Shown here piece by piece: positions 45,750 to 57,726 of a DNA stretch of 64,000 nucleotides. The notes beneath the pieces are model-generated. The model was not told where the DNA came from. It searched no databases and worked only from the letters and a program-made list of their open reading frames with translations. Position 1 is the first letter of the stretch. The number at the start of each line of letters is the position of its first letter. The stretch is taken from assembly GCA_036346275.1 (NCBI GenBank), contig CM070718.1:54316188-54380187 (forward strand), read 5' to 3'. A program made the translations under genes and the position numbers. The DNA comes from Otatea glauca. Lineage: Eukaryota > Streptophyta > Magnoliopsida > Poales > Poaceae.

Positions 45750-48700
45750 CAAGATGGTCGGGACCCGCCGCCTCCGTCGCCGACCTCGCTGAGCGAGCTC
45801 GCCACGACGCCGACGCCACTGGCAAGAGCCGCCGAGACTCGCCGCGCGCCTCGGCTGAAGCCCAGCGGCCGAGCAGAGGCATTCCAGATTCATGCAGACG
45901 CGACGCAGCCGCGCCGAAGCGCGTCGCCGCAGATCGCCAAGGCGCCAAAGCCCGCCGACGCCACGGCGCCGCGCCGATCCCGCCGACCGCCGGCGACGAC
46001 CACGAGGATGACACGGACATCTCCCGCGCCATGATCCTCCACGAGGCCGCCGCCGTTCTCAACCTCCACGCCAGTGTCGCTCGTCGCGTAACGCCCGCAC
46101 CGTCCCCTCGTCCTCGACACCTCCGGCAACTACCCACGCTGGCGCGAGCAATTCCTACTCGCCGTCACGAAGTATTCGCCGCAGACCACGTCCGCAGCCC
46201 CGCCACTCGGCACTTCCCGATTGGGCTCGGATGAACGCCGCCAAATCATGGTCAGACAAAGACGGCCACCGCCGACCTTGCCGACGCCGTGATCGACCAC
46301 CGCGCCACCGCCACGGCTCGGATCGCCATCGAGGATCACTTCTTGGCAATCGAGACCCGTGCTTCCACCTTGACGCCAAGTTTCGCGCTTGCCCAAGGTG
46401 ACCTCTCCACACCGACTATTGCAAACACTTCAAGAAGATGGCCGACGACCACCGACTCGGCGAACACGTGATCGACCGCACTGGTCCTCAATGTGATTCG
46501 CGGCTCAACGAGCAGACAGGACATCGGGTCCACCTCCGCCGCGGCCGCCTTCCTTCCTTCCGCGCCGTCGCAATGAACTCCTCCTTGAGGAGATCAACAT
46601 GGTGCGACTCCTCTGCTCCTCCGATGACCTCGCCGCCATCGGCTCTACTCGCCGCGCCAAGACTGACCAAAGAACGGTCCTCCTCGTCCGGCCGCCAAGA
46701 AGAAGAAGAAGAAGAAGAAGCCGGGACCACCGCACCTTCTCGGTGACCTTCGCTGCACTGGCGTGGCGCTTCCTCCTCCGGCTACTCCTCTACGCCAAGA
46801 CGATCGCTGCGCTGCGCTGGCGGGCGCAATGCCGTGCCATCGTTCTTCAACCCGTGGAACGGTCCATCCAAATGTGGCCCGGTCCCGTCGCGCCTCCTCC
46901 GCCCGGCTTCCCAGGCGCGTCGGCCTCAACAAAGAAGAATCCCAACAAAGAAAGCGCCGCCGCCCAAAGAAATGCACTCCGCCCAACAAGAGAGCCTTCT
47001 CGGCCGGCCAGACTAACAAAGAAGAAGAATGCGATACCACCCATGGTGGGGTCTCCGCTCGGGACTGTAATTCTCGCCTCCACGCTCAAAGACTCACACC
47101 TCACTCCGCGGCGAACAACGACGGTACCTTGATACAGTGCCTCTTCCCACATGACCTCCCATGATGGTACCTCTCTCACTCCTCAACCCCAGATCCCTCT
47201 CCCACCTCCATTGTTGTCTGTAATGGTTCGCTCCCGCTCACACCGCCACCGCCGACGCACCTTGGCTCTCTTGTTCTAAATAATGTTCTTGTTTCGCCTC
47301 GACTTATCAAGAATCTTATTTCGTTCACAATTCACTCACGATAACAATTGTTCGTGGAGTTTGACCCGTATGGTTGTTCTGTGAAGGATCTTCTCTCGCG
47401 AACGTGATCATCAGTGCAATAGCTCCGGTCCGCTCTACTCACGCACCGCCGTGGCTCACTCCTTGTTGCCAACTCCACGCCATCCTCCCCGTGGCACCGC
47501 CGCTCGGCCACCCAGTCGCGAGGCCCTCTCCAAACTCACTTCGCTATCCCCGGCCGTAATAAAAGTTTGGAATCCTTGTGCCATGCGTGTCGCCTAGGAC
47601 GACATGTTCGCCTTCCTTTTCATCCTTCAAGATCTCGAGCGCCAAACAACTTTGATCTTATTCATTGTGACTTATGGACATCTCCCATTGTTAGTGTCTC
47701 TCGGTTACAAATATTACTTAGTTGTTCTTGATGATCGCCACATCACCGTGGACGCTTCCTTTACGGCTTAAATCGACACGCTTTTCCACCTGTCTAACTT
47801 TTTCGCCTATGTGTCTACCCAATTGGCGCATGCGCCAAGGCCGCCCAGAGTGACAACGCCGGAGTTCGACAACTCCAACGCGCGCCTTCTTCCTCACACA
47901 TGGCGCTCGGGCCGCATGTCGTGTCCCTACACGCCCTCGCAGAATCTGGCCGAGCCGAGCGGATTATTCGCACCACTAACGATGTCATTCGCTCTCTTCG
48001 CTTCAAAGAGCATGCCACCTTCAGATAATGAGGCGCTGCACACCGCAACTCTCCTCCTCAACATCTTGCCAACCAAGACATCGGATTTTTCAACCCCGCA
48101 CTTTGCTCTCTTCTGCAAAGGCACCGCTTGTACGATAATCTGCGTGTTTTTGGTGTAAATGTTACCCCAATCTTTCGCCATCGCTCCCACAAACTTGCCC
48201 CGCGCTCGCCTCTCTGCATCTTCCTTGGTTATTCTCGCTCACCACAAGGGATACCGATGTCTTGATCCTACCACAAATAGAATCATCATCTCCGTCATGT
48301 TCTCTTTGACGAGACCGCTTTTCCTTTGCCGAGCATACCTCCTCCCACCGCCGCGGACTTCACCTTCCTCGATGAATTTCTAACCCGCGCCCTTCCCATA
48401 GGGTCGCCAACCGTGTCTCCCGCAGTCCTCCCGGCGCCACCATCGTTGCTATACGGCCCATGCCGACGCAGGCCCGCTTCTGCGCCGCCAGACTACCACG
48501 AGATTTCCGCTCCCTCGTGCGGGTGGTGCACCGCCTCGCCAACCGGCGCGCGCCGTCCGTCAAGCCGCCCTCCGCGCCACGCGCGCCACGATCCCCGCGG
48601 CACCGACGGCTTCTCCGCGCTCCCGTCGCGGGTCTGCGCCACGCCGCTGCACCGCTTCTCCACCCAACTTCCCGGCGCAGCCACGCGCGGCCTCGCCTTT

Positions 48701-50354
48701 GCGCGTCTACTCCAGCGCCAAACCAGTGCGGTCCTCCGACAAGACTGATCGCCTCGCGGCACCGCCCCGGTGCTCGGGGTGCCATTGCCGTTCTCGACAA
48801 AGGAACCAAAGATAAAGATGACGACTCGGGCAAGGACGGTTTCGCACCATCCTTGTACCATGCCGCGCCACCGCCCCGGCCCAAGACCTTCCGTGGCGCC
48901 TTGCCGATCCCAATTGGCGGTCGCTATGGAGGAAGAACATGTCGCCCTTCTCCGTAACTGCACTTGGGAGTTGGTTCCTCGCCCGCGACATACCAACATT
49001 GTCACGCAAGTGGATCTTCAAACACAAGTTCCACGCCGACGGTTCTCTCGAGCGCTACAAGGCACGCGGGTCCTTCGCGCTTCACCTGGGTCCGGCATCG
49101 ACTTTGTCGAGACATTCATCCGGCCGTCAAGCCCACCACGGTTCGCACAAGGTTTCTCTCGCTCTCTCGCCAAATGGCTGGCTTCACCCGCCGATGTCAA
49201 GAACGCCTTCCTCCATGGCACCTTGACAGAGACCGTGTTTGCGCCTCACCCCTCCGGATTCGAGGATCTGCCAGCCCAACTTTGTCCGTCGTGCGAACAA
49301 GTCGCTCTACGGTCTCAAGCGAGCTCCCGTGCTTGGTACAACCGCCGCCACGCATCCGGTCTCTCTTGGTTTTGTGGAAGCCAAGTCGGACACTTCATTG
49401 CTTGTCTACCGCCGTGGCACCGACACGCCTACCACCTCCTCTACGTTGATGACATCGCCTCACCGCCTCGACACACCTCTCGCGGCAGTCATCTCGCCCT
49501 CCAGCAGAGTTTGCCATGAAGGATTTGGGCAACTCCATCACTTCCTCGGGATGCGTGTTCAAATGAGGCTCGACAATATGGTTCTCTCTCGCCACAGACA
49601 TGATTGACATCTTGATCGTCTTGGGATGGCCGAGTGCAAACCATGCACAACGCCTGTGGATACCAACCCCAAGGTCTCGCCGACTCGGAGCTCCGTTGTC
49701 GACCCATCCGACTCACGGAGTCTTGCCGGCGCTTTGCGATATCGACCTTCACACGCCCGACATCGCTTACGCCGCAAAGCAGTTTGCCTTTACATGCACG
49801 ACCTTCGAGAGCCCCACTGGCCGCCCTCAAGCGCATCCTTCGCTACATTCGGTATTCTACACCGGTCTTCATCTTCGACCGTCGACCGTGATGACTTGGT
49901 GGTTTATTCTGATGCTGACTGGGCTGGCTGTCCCGATTCGCGCAAGTCCACCTCGGGCTATGCTGTGTTCCTTGGTGACAACCTGATCTCCTGGTCCTCC
50001 AAACGTCAGAACACCGTGTCCCGCTCCAAAGATCGAGGTCGAGTACCGCGCGCCGCCAATGGTGTTGCCGAGGCTTCTTGGCTTCGATGCTTCTTCATGA
50101 GCTCCACATTCCGCTCGCCGTACTCTCGTTGTTCATCGCGACAACGTCGGTCGATCTACATGTCCTCCAACCCGGTTCAACATCAACGACGGCACATCGA
50201 GATCGATCTTCACTTCGTTCGTGAGAAGGTAGCCATGGGTGCCGTGCGGGTTCTCCACGTTCCCACGACATCCCAGTTCGCCGACATCTTCACGAAAGGG
50301 CTGCCTTCTTCAGTGTTCTCCGAGTTTCGGTCCAGTCTGAATGTCCGTGGCTAA
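45750..50354 (+). pseudogene. Copia gag-pol, many frameshifts
   Basis: Recognisable blocks alternate between frames. Gag has LVLDTSGNYPRWREQFLLAV near 46105-46165 and a helical part up to about 46680. Integrase remnants are at about 47580-48110 (NFDLIHCDLW, RAERIIRTTND, EALHTATLLLNILPTKT). RT runs from CTWELVPRP (48960) through KWIFKHKFHADGSLERYKAR (another frame), VKNAFLHGTLTE, ANKSLYGLKRAP and LLYVDDIA (about 49436-49460). RNase H is best preserved, in the open frame 49626-50354 (YSDADWAGCPDSRKSTSGYA, SKRQNTVSRS, FADIFTKGLPS). Frame changes occur several times within RT alone, so no active polyprotein is possible. Confidence 0.9.
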
Positions 50355-50380
50355 CCACCGACGTTCCGACTGCGGGGGCG

Positions 50381-50682
50381 TGTTAGCGTAATGTACTCCC
50401 CCCTCTGGTGGTTAGTTGGTTATGTTTGGCAAGGATCTCCTAGATTAGATCTTTCCTATTCTTAGGGATATCCTTGCCATGGTTAGTTGGTTATGTTTGG
50501 CAAGGATCTCCTAGATTAGATCTTTCCTATTCTTAGGGATATCCTTGCCATGGTTAGTTGGTTATGTTTGGCAAGGATCTCCTAGATTAGATCTTTCTTA
50601 TTCTTAGGGATATCCTTGCCTATATGTACTTGAGCCTTGGGCTCCTCCCTTAATCTACTATTTTCCCAGCCATACTCTTTCA
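50381..50682 (+). repeat. 3' LTR (302 bp) with three 71-bp units
   Basis: Units start near 50409, 50480 and 50551. The first two are identical apart from the unit start, and the third has one C-to-T change (TTTCTTATTC). The 5' LTR has a single unit, and the 142-bp length difference equals exactly two units. Confidence 0.93.
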
Positions 50683-50687
50683 CTAGG

Positions 50688-51166
50688 AACTACGAGTCCA
50701 GATATTCATTTGATCTCAGTTGCTGAATACACTATGCATCGGCCTCTGTAATAGGATCTGATGGAGTAACAATACCGAGTAAGTACTGATGCCACCATTT
50801 TAGCTTTTGTTTGAACAAATTGCTAGCACAATCTTCTGTTGGATTCAACTCTTAATCTTACTGGTCCTGAAAACAACTGCCACCCCCGAGAGCTATGCCT
50901 CCTGCCATGGTGAACCTGCCAAGGTTGCACGACAGTCTACTCTGGGCTACACCTCTGGACCTCCCTTCCAGGGTTGTACAACGGCCTACTATGGGCTACG
51001 CCTCCCTCGGCCGGTCCTCAACTCGATGTCGCTGCCATCGTCTTCAACCAGAATCGGCGGCTTTGCCCTCATCGACGACCACACCACGAACCACCTGGAT
51101 TCAGTAGGTGCAGAAGATCCAGGTCGTCAACTCGTGGAAGGGAGAAAGAAAAAACTCTGGACAGGT
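50688..51166. other. Short spacer between Copia and hAT elements
   Basis: Contains a near-duplicated stretch (TCTGGGCTACACCTC and TATGGGCTACGCCTC, about 50940-51006). Small ORFs lack known motifs. Confidence 0.45.
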
Positions 51167-51174
51167 GTTCTGGA
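51167..51174. repeat. Target-site duplication, left (GTTCTGGA)
   Basis: Eight bases identical to 55768-55775. Confidence 0.92.
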
Positions 51175-51219
51175 TAGGGGTGAAAATGGTACGAATAATT
51201 TTCGACCGACCGAAGCGTC

Positions 51220-51390
51220 TCGGATAGCAATTCGGATAATCTCTCGGATATCCGGATATTTTGTTCGGATATGGATCGGATACGGATAAAATGTCCCGGA
51301 TACGGATATGAATATGAATATCTCGGATAATATCCTTCGGATAATATCCGACCATTTTTTCGGATACTATCCGCCGGATAATATCCGAAT
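51220..51390. repeat. CGGATA subterminal repeats, left end
   Basis: At least a dozen CGGATA/TATCCG motifs in both orientations, several as CGGATAATATCCG palindromes. The right end (55580-55760) has the same motif. Confidence 0.85.
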
Positions 51391-51464
51391 TCCAGCTTAG
51401 CCCAATAGCCCGGTTTGGCCCATCAGCGATCAGCCCATGCATCAGAGACGTCGTTCCCCAAATG

Positions 51465-52020
51465 CCAAATCACCCTAGCCCCAGGCCTCACTCGCGGCTC
51501 GCCCTAGCCCCCAGCCTCCCAGGCGCCGCCACCATCGCCGCCACCTTCGCCGCCGTCCCCGAGCCGCCGGCGCCCACCCTCTCGCCTCCGCCTCGCCCGG
51601 GCAGCAGCCTCCATCGACTCCGCCCTCCGCCCTCCGTCGCCGCCACCTCTCCCCGTTGTCCCCGAGCCATCGGCGCCACCCTCCGCCCTCGCCCGGCGCG
51701 CCCTCCGTCGCCACCACCTCTCCCGTCCCGAGCCCTCGGCGCCCACCCCTCCGACCCTCCGCCCGGGCGACCCTCTGCCGGCCCCGCCTCCACCTGGCCA
51801 GTGGCCCTTCGTCGCCGCCACCTCTCCCGCTGCCCCAGAAGCCGCGCCGCCACCCTCCGACCCTCCGTCGCCGCCACCTCTCCCCGTCGTCCCCGAGCTG
51901 GTGCCCTCCGTCGACTCCGCCCTCCGGCCCTCTGTCGACTCCGCCCTCCGGCCCTCCGTCGACGCCACCTCTCCACGAGCTGTCGGCGCCCACAACTCCG
52001 GCCCTCCGCCCAGCTCTTGC
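51465..52020 (+). other. GC-rich, Pro/Ala/Arg-coding module inside the hAT element
   Basis: The composition differs sharply from the A/T-rich rest of the element. It is built from repeats of CCCTCCGTCGCCGCCACCTC and GGCCCTCCGTCGACTCCGCC. It stays open in several frames on both strands (for example 51462-52088 plus and 51475-52104 minus), which is expected from its composition and is not evidence of a protein. It may be a captured 5' exon or a GC-rich leader of the transposase gene. Confidence 0.6.
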
Positions 52021-52922
52021 TATTGGAGAATCTTGGTAGGTTGGAAGCATATGGTTCAAGTAGCTGTACAATAGTCTGTCATCAATAATGAAGAAACCTA
52101 ACAAGTATAATTCCTCCCACTGTACCTCTGATCATCAAGCCTAACAAGTATTTTTCCCTGTGATCATGGCAACTGTACAATAGTTTGTCAATGTAGAAGC
52201 TTAACAAGTATTTTTCCCTGTGATCATCAAGAAGCCTAACAAGTATTTTTCCCTGTGATCAGAAAATCAGCAATAACATTTTCTGCAAACCATATGAAGT
52301 CCAAAGCAATTGCACAATAGTTTGTCAATGTAGAAATTAACCTTTAGTGCTTAGGTGTGTGATGTGTTCAACCTGTTGCAGTAACTAAATATATATAGAA
52401 AAAAGATCCTTGAGTTTGAGGATGTCATATTCATCCCATTTCTAATTTAATCCACACTTGTACAAAACAAATAAGGTACTAAATATGGTTTAGTGTGTGT
52501 GGTAGGTCAAAGGTGCATACTCCTGACTCCAGCAGATATTGGGTTGCTAATTCATATGAAGAAAGATTCGAATCTAGTCTTGAACCTGAAAATATTGACA
52601 AGTTAAATTACACTTTGACTTCATGCACAACCATGTATGGGGAGATTTACCTTAATGCAGCTTTATGCCTTCAGAAACCTTGTGACTCATTTATAGTAGA
52701 ATCGTTGAAGAAACTTCTGCTTTGTTGATATGGTTATCGGTTATTATAATCATATTATAATTTATTTGTAATGGACTCGAAAGCGTGAGTGCAAATTTTT
52801 GTGGCAAATGAGGTAGGTCATCCCGCCCCACTTAGTGAAAGTGTGGCTACACCAAGTTCACTCCAATTACGGACGTTGCAAACTAGTAATGATGAAGGGA
52901 AATAAGAAATCAACTCAAGAAA

Positions 52923-54765
52923 ATGAACCCCTCTAAGAAGGCAAAGACCTCCGAGGTTTGGAAATACTACAATGATATTTGGGTGACAAAAATAGGACCA
53001 GATGGTGTTGAGGTGAGAGAGCAATGGGCAAAATGCAAGAAGTGCGATTACAAAGGCAATAAAAATACCATGAGAGGCACAACTGTGTTCGAATCATATG
53101 AAAAACAAGCACAATCTTGTGAAAGGGTGCAAAGATTGGCAAGTAGTGATGGCACAATCTGATATATCTGGTATGATGCGAAATCTAGTCTAAGAAAATG
53201 GCGATTAGCAATGGTTATGCATGAGTACCCCTTTAATATGGTAGAGCATGAGTATTTTATCGACTTCATTAAGTCTTTGCGTCCTGGTTTCTCACTAATG
53301 TCTCGCATTAGTACAAGGAGTAGTATAATGGAGATGTTTGTAGAGGAAAGGAAGAAGTTATATAACATGTTCAAGTCTATTTCATGTCGTTTTTCTTGCA
53401 CCATGGACATGTGGACTTCAAATCAAAACAAGAGGTACATGTGTATAACTGTTCATTGGATAGATGACAATTGGCATATCCAGAAAAGGATTGTTAAATT
53501 CATGCATGTGAAAGGAAACCATACCGGGCAAAACCTAGCCAATGAATTTGTGAAGGGTGTGATGGCCATGAACCTTGAAAAAAAAATTATTTGCTCTAAC
53601 TCTAGACAATGCATCGGCTAATGACAAATGTGTCAAAGAACTGATTCCAATACTCATGAAGCATGAGCCTTTGATATGTGATGGAGTCTTATTTCATGTG
53701 AGATGTTTATGCCATATTTTAAATCTTGTTGCTCAAGATGGCTTAAAAGCAATTGCATCATCAGTCAAAAGCATTAGAGAAACAATTTCAATTGTTAAAA
53801 ATTCCCCATTACAGTGGGAGGAATTTCAGAAGTGTGCATTGGAATGTGGGTTAGATGTTAATAAAGGTCTTTCATTGGATGTTCCAATAAGATGGAACTC
53901 CACTTTTGCCATGTTAAGTAATGTTGTTTATTTCAAGAGGGCTTTTGAAAGACTGTTCTTAAATGAGACCAAATATAGGAGATGTGCTCCGACAGATGAA
54001 GATTGGGACAAGGCACAATCTCTATCAACGTGTTTGCAAAAATTTAGTGATGCAACTGATCTATTCTCAGGGCATTTATATCCAACAGCTAATCTCTTTT
54101 GGTGGAAAATTTGTGACATCAAGTTAGCAATTGAAGAATGGAGTCATGACTGTGATGAAACAATTTCTTGTATGGCTAATGCAATGCAAGCAAAGTATGA
54201 AAAATATTGGGATAAATCTAACATAGCTTTAGCAATTGCATGCTTTCTTGATCCAAGATATAAGAAAAGGCTGGTAGAGTATTTTATGAGAAAGATCTAC
54301 CGTGAGATGTATGACAATGAACTTACTGCATTCATGGATGTAGTTAAACAATTGTTTCAAGCATACAATGTCATCACACTCTTTGCACAATCTTCACAAA
54401 CTAGTGAGGTTTCAAAATCATCACTATCACCAAGAGATAGAATAATATTTGTATGACCAAACTATGACAAGCCATGATGACAACACTGAATTGGAAATCT
54501 ACATGAAAGAACCTTGTATAAGGTATATTGAAACCAATGATGACAAGTTTGATGTGTTGGCATGGTGGACGGATAGACAAGGGACTTTTCCTGTCCTTTC
54601 ACAACTAGCTCGAGATGTATTGGCTATTCAGGTGTCAACAGTTGCTTGAGTGTCCGATTCGATCTTTGGTGGGCGTGTTCTTGATCCATATCGTAGTCGA
54701 CTAGATCCAGAAATGGTCGAAGCATTGATTTGTATCAAGGATTGGACACTTTCTTCAAAACAAGG
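52923..54765 (+). pseudogene. hAT transposase, nearly intact
   Basis: A BED-finger region at 52923-53162 (SEVWKYYNDIW, CKKC) has Tyr where a zinc-binding His is expected (VFESYEKQ). A stop at about 53160 precedes 53211-53621 (FSCTMDMWTSNQNKRYMCITVHWID). The frame shifts by one base at an A9 run (53578-53586) into 53575-54456, which holds LTLDNASANDKCVKEL, HVRCLCHILNLVAQDGLK and VPIRWNSTFAML. Another frame change near 54450 leads to the hATC region (ELEIYMKEP, WWTDRQGTFPVLSQLARDVLAIQVSTVA), broken by a TGA at about 54647 and continuing DSIFGGRVLDPYRSRLDPEMVE to 54765. Two stops and two frameshifts are the main lesions. Confidence 0.9.
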
Positions 54766-55579
54766 TAGCTGCCTATTCATAATTATGAAATCTGCATGAA
54801 TCAATACTAATTTTTATTTGTCTTTCTACACTGCTAGGGATTAATATTTCTAAGGAAAAGGTTGCAACATTCATAGATGTGGTTGATATGGAGGTCAATG
54901 AAAAGGCAATCGATCAAGAGGTTTGCTACATGATAAATAAAAATTATTTGATGTTATCAACCTGTCTCTTTGTTTGTGTGTGGTGTTAATTAAAATATCT
55001 ATTGTACATAGGATGATATTTTGGTTGACACCTAGAGAGCTTAATGAAGGTCATCACATGTAATGTTGCTAATTAAACAATTAAGGGTTTGTGCTGAAGA
55101 TTTTTTGCCTCGTCCTAATTATTTCTAATTTTTCTATGTGTTATTTCTGATACAAAGTTTAATAATTTTATGTTGCTTTAATGCTTCACATTTCAGGTAT
55201 TTGTGTATTTTGTGATTATATGGTGATGCTCTATCTGAAGCTAGGATGTCATGTTTTGTGCACCGAAAGTTTGATCGCTTCTTTTGCTTTCACTTCAAAT
55301 CTCTTGGGTGTAAAAGATGAGCATGGAGGCCATGGCCCCTAATTGCCTGACTGATGCTTAGTGCCATCCATGTGCTTTGTTACTTTTGTATACTTCTGTA
55401 GTTCTATGAATGGTGTGCAACTTCTATGGATGATGTATAAGTGCAATTATGAGATGTGACTCAGTGTATTACTATAAACTGTATGGTTTTAACGGTCTTA
55501 TCTCTCAATGTCCTATACAATTTATGTTGGTTTCTTATCGACAATATTCGTTATAGCCCATCACTCTGTTTGTATTTAG

Positions 55580-55760
55580 TGTTTACGCGCATTATTCGAA
55601 AAATATCCGTTCCGATGGTTATCCGAACTTATTTTATCCGTATTCGTTCGAATATTATCCATATCCGTATTCGGCACTATCCGTGTTCGAATCCGATCCG
55701 ATAAAATTATATGGATCAAATACAATATGAGTGGTTTCCGATCAATATCCGATCCGTTTC
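55580..55760. repeat. CGGATA subterminal repeats, right end
   Basis: Dense TATCCG/CGGATA motifs mirroring the left end (51220-51390). Confidence 0.85.
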
Positions 55761-55767
55761 ACCCCTA

Positions 55768-55775
55768 GTTCTGGA
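55768..55775. repeat. Target-site duplication, right (GTTCTGGA)
   Basis: Identical to 51167-51174. Confidence 0.92.
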
Positions 55776-57726
55776 TGGCATCTATGTAATTTTCTCTTTT
55801 GTCAAGAACAACCTTGTAATTTTGGGGATGTTTTTGTCCTCCATCAAGTTGAATGAAATCAAGGGTGGCCCTATGTGTTTTATTGAGAAAAAAGACTTAA
55901 TCTTGAATTGCAAAAAAAAAAAAAAAACCTATACCCGGTGGAAATGATTTAACCTTGTCTCCCAATGTAAATATATCATTGCAGAAACTCATGGTTGTAA
56001 CTTGTGCTTGTTGTGATTTAGTCCTGTGATGGTTAGCTCCATCACTATGGATTTCTTGACTGTGCAACTATTTGTAGTCTGCAAATTGGATTGTGTACTC
56101 TTTTTATCGAATTGGATTTAGTTTGTTAGTATCTTTTTTTTGAGAGATAGTATCTTAGTTTGTCAGGTCTCAGCTGCCAGTTCAGTTGCCTTGTTGATGT
56201 TTATTGTGCAGCCCATTTGGAACTACAAGTAAATGCAGTCCAATTCCAATTTGGCGAAGTTTTCTCTTGGGCCATATAGAATAAGTTTTGGGCTTAAAAG
56301 TCATTGAACCTTCTGTCTTTTGTAGGCTTATTTAGGCTAGGTCATGCAAGATGGGCTGGCCAAATGGACTAGATAAAGAGGTGAAATGTTTGGATTGGCT
56401 AAAGCGTGAACAAATGCTATATAAGATCAGCATGATACTGAGAAAAATATTCTTTTAGAGTAAATTTTGAGTGATATATTAATGATGAGTTCAAATAATG
56501 AAGTGATTAAGATTTTAAATCGTAATTTTTGTGGCTTCGTAGTAAGGTCCTGAAAAAGCTATTTACCTATTTTACAGCTTTGTAGCTCAGTATTTGGGTT
56601 CAAAAAAAAGCTGTAGCACAATTATAGCTAGCTATTTAGATAGAACATTGGTAGTGCTTCCAACTTAGGGCATTCCTATTCGTATGAGCATTTTTTTATG
56701 AAATATTCACCAGAATTTTGCTCATTTTGATCGAATTAACTCACATTACCAATTGCATTTTATATCACGCTCAGATTTGGTTTGCACGCCATCATACATC
56801 AGCACTAATTTTAGTGGCACATACTGGTCATACAACAAAAGAAAGTAAATTCAACTCTGGGATTGACGAGACCGATCGATTCAGATCCTGAAAACCGTCA
56901 ACATTCAAACTCATTGTTTTCTCGACTACCTACATGACACGTATTCAGATCCTTTATTTTTAAATATCATTACAGGCATGCCATTGTGAATTTAGAACTA
57001 ATCCTAAATTAAAATCGAGAGAACAAATATGCTTGGTTTCATACTACTGACAATACGCATGGGTCGGCCGCTCATGGATCATTTTCTTGCATATTTTTAG
57101 TGAACAAACATTTGGTCGGAATTTTACCAGTCAAATATCGACTTATAGATAAGAATACCAGAAATCATTCCACTACTTGTGATCTCATTTCATACTATAA
57201 CACAAACCTGTGTACTGGGAAAGGGTAGAAAAATGAAAGAAATAAAAAGAATAAGCTGGGTTTTTGATTCCTATAGCCGCCTACCTCACATGCATGGAAA
57301 TACAGCACTGGTAATAATATAATATATACACAAATGGAATCTTCCCCTTCATCCCAACCGTCCATTGGTTGCAAGCAAGTGCACGTGGCATACATCCATC
57401 CATCCATCTGTGGTATTTGCATTAGTACTGTTTATTAATTTTTTTTTCTTCTTCTTATTCTTATTATTATTATCACATGGATTTCTGTTGGTCAAAGGAA
57501 ACCAACCTGTAATTGTGATCTTGTGCTCAAGATTTGGACAGAGGAATCATTTCCTTTCGAACATGCTGTGCCCCATGCCATGTAAAAAATGTCGAGGAGA
57601 AAAAAGATTTATTTTGTGTGTTTTTGCAATTGGGATTGGGAGACTTCAGTATCGGAGCACTACTTTTGCCACACTAGTTCAGAATTCCAGACTTCGGAGT
57701 TATCACAAGGTATCCCTCCTTACTGT
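55776..57726. other. Gene-free stretch between hAT and CACTA elements
   Basis: A/T-rich, with an A15 run at 55912-55926. Short ORFs (for example 57365-57856 plus) have no recognisable domain. No element borders found. Confidence 0.5.

Larger units (their letters stand above)
45532..50682 (+). mobile_element. GC-rich Copia element with unequal LTRs
   Basis: The 5' LTR (45532-45691) and 3' LTR (50381-50682) share the same ends (TGTTAGCGTAATG ... ATACTCTTTCA) and are flanked by a perfect CTAGG duplication (45527-45531 and 50683-50687). A primer binding site follows the 5' LTR and a G-rich tract (TGCGGGGGCG) precedes the 3' LTR. The internal region is much more GC-rich than its surroundings and codes for gag, integrase, RT and RNase H remnants in one orientation. 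Confidence 0.93.
51175..55767 (+). mobile_element. hAT transposon (4593 bp), full length, recently inactivated
   Basis: Perfect 11-bp terminal inverted repeats TAGGGGTGAAA and a perfect 8-bp duplication GTTCTGGA. Both ends carry dense CGGATA motifs (51220-51390 and 55580-55760), likely transposase binding sites. A GC-rich module (51465-52020) lies between the left end and the transposase. Element size and structure match autonomous hAT elements. Confidence 0.95.

Noticed and set aside
51475..52104. Long minus-strand ORF (209 aa, Gly/Arg-rich) and overlapping plus-strand ORFs
   Set aside because: Several frames on both strands are open because the DNA is a GC-rich repeat; no known domain and no splice or promoter context.
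55912..55926. A15 run as the tail of a retroposed gene or SINE
   Set aside because: No target-site duplication or upstream RNA polymerase III boxes were found.
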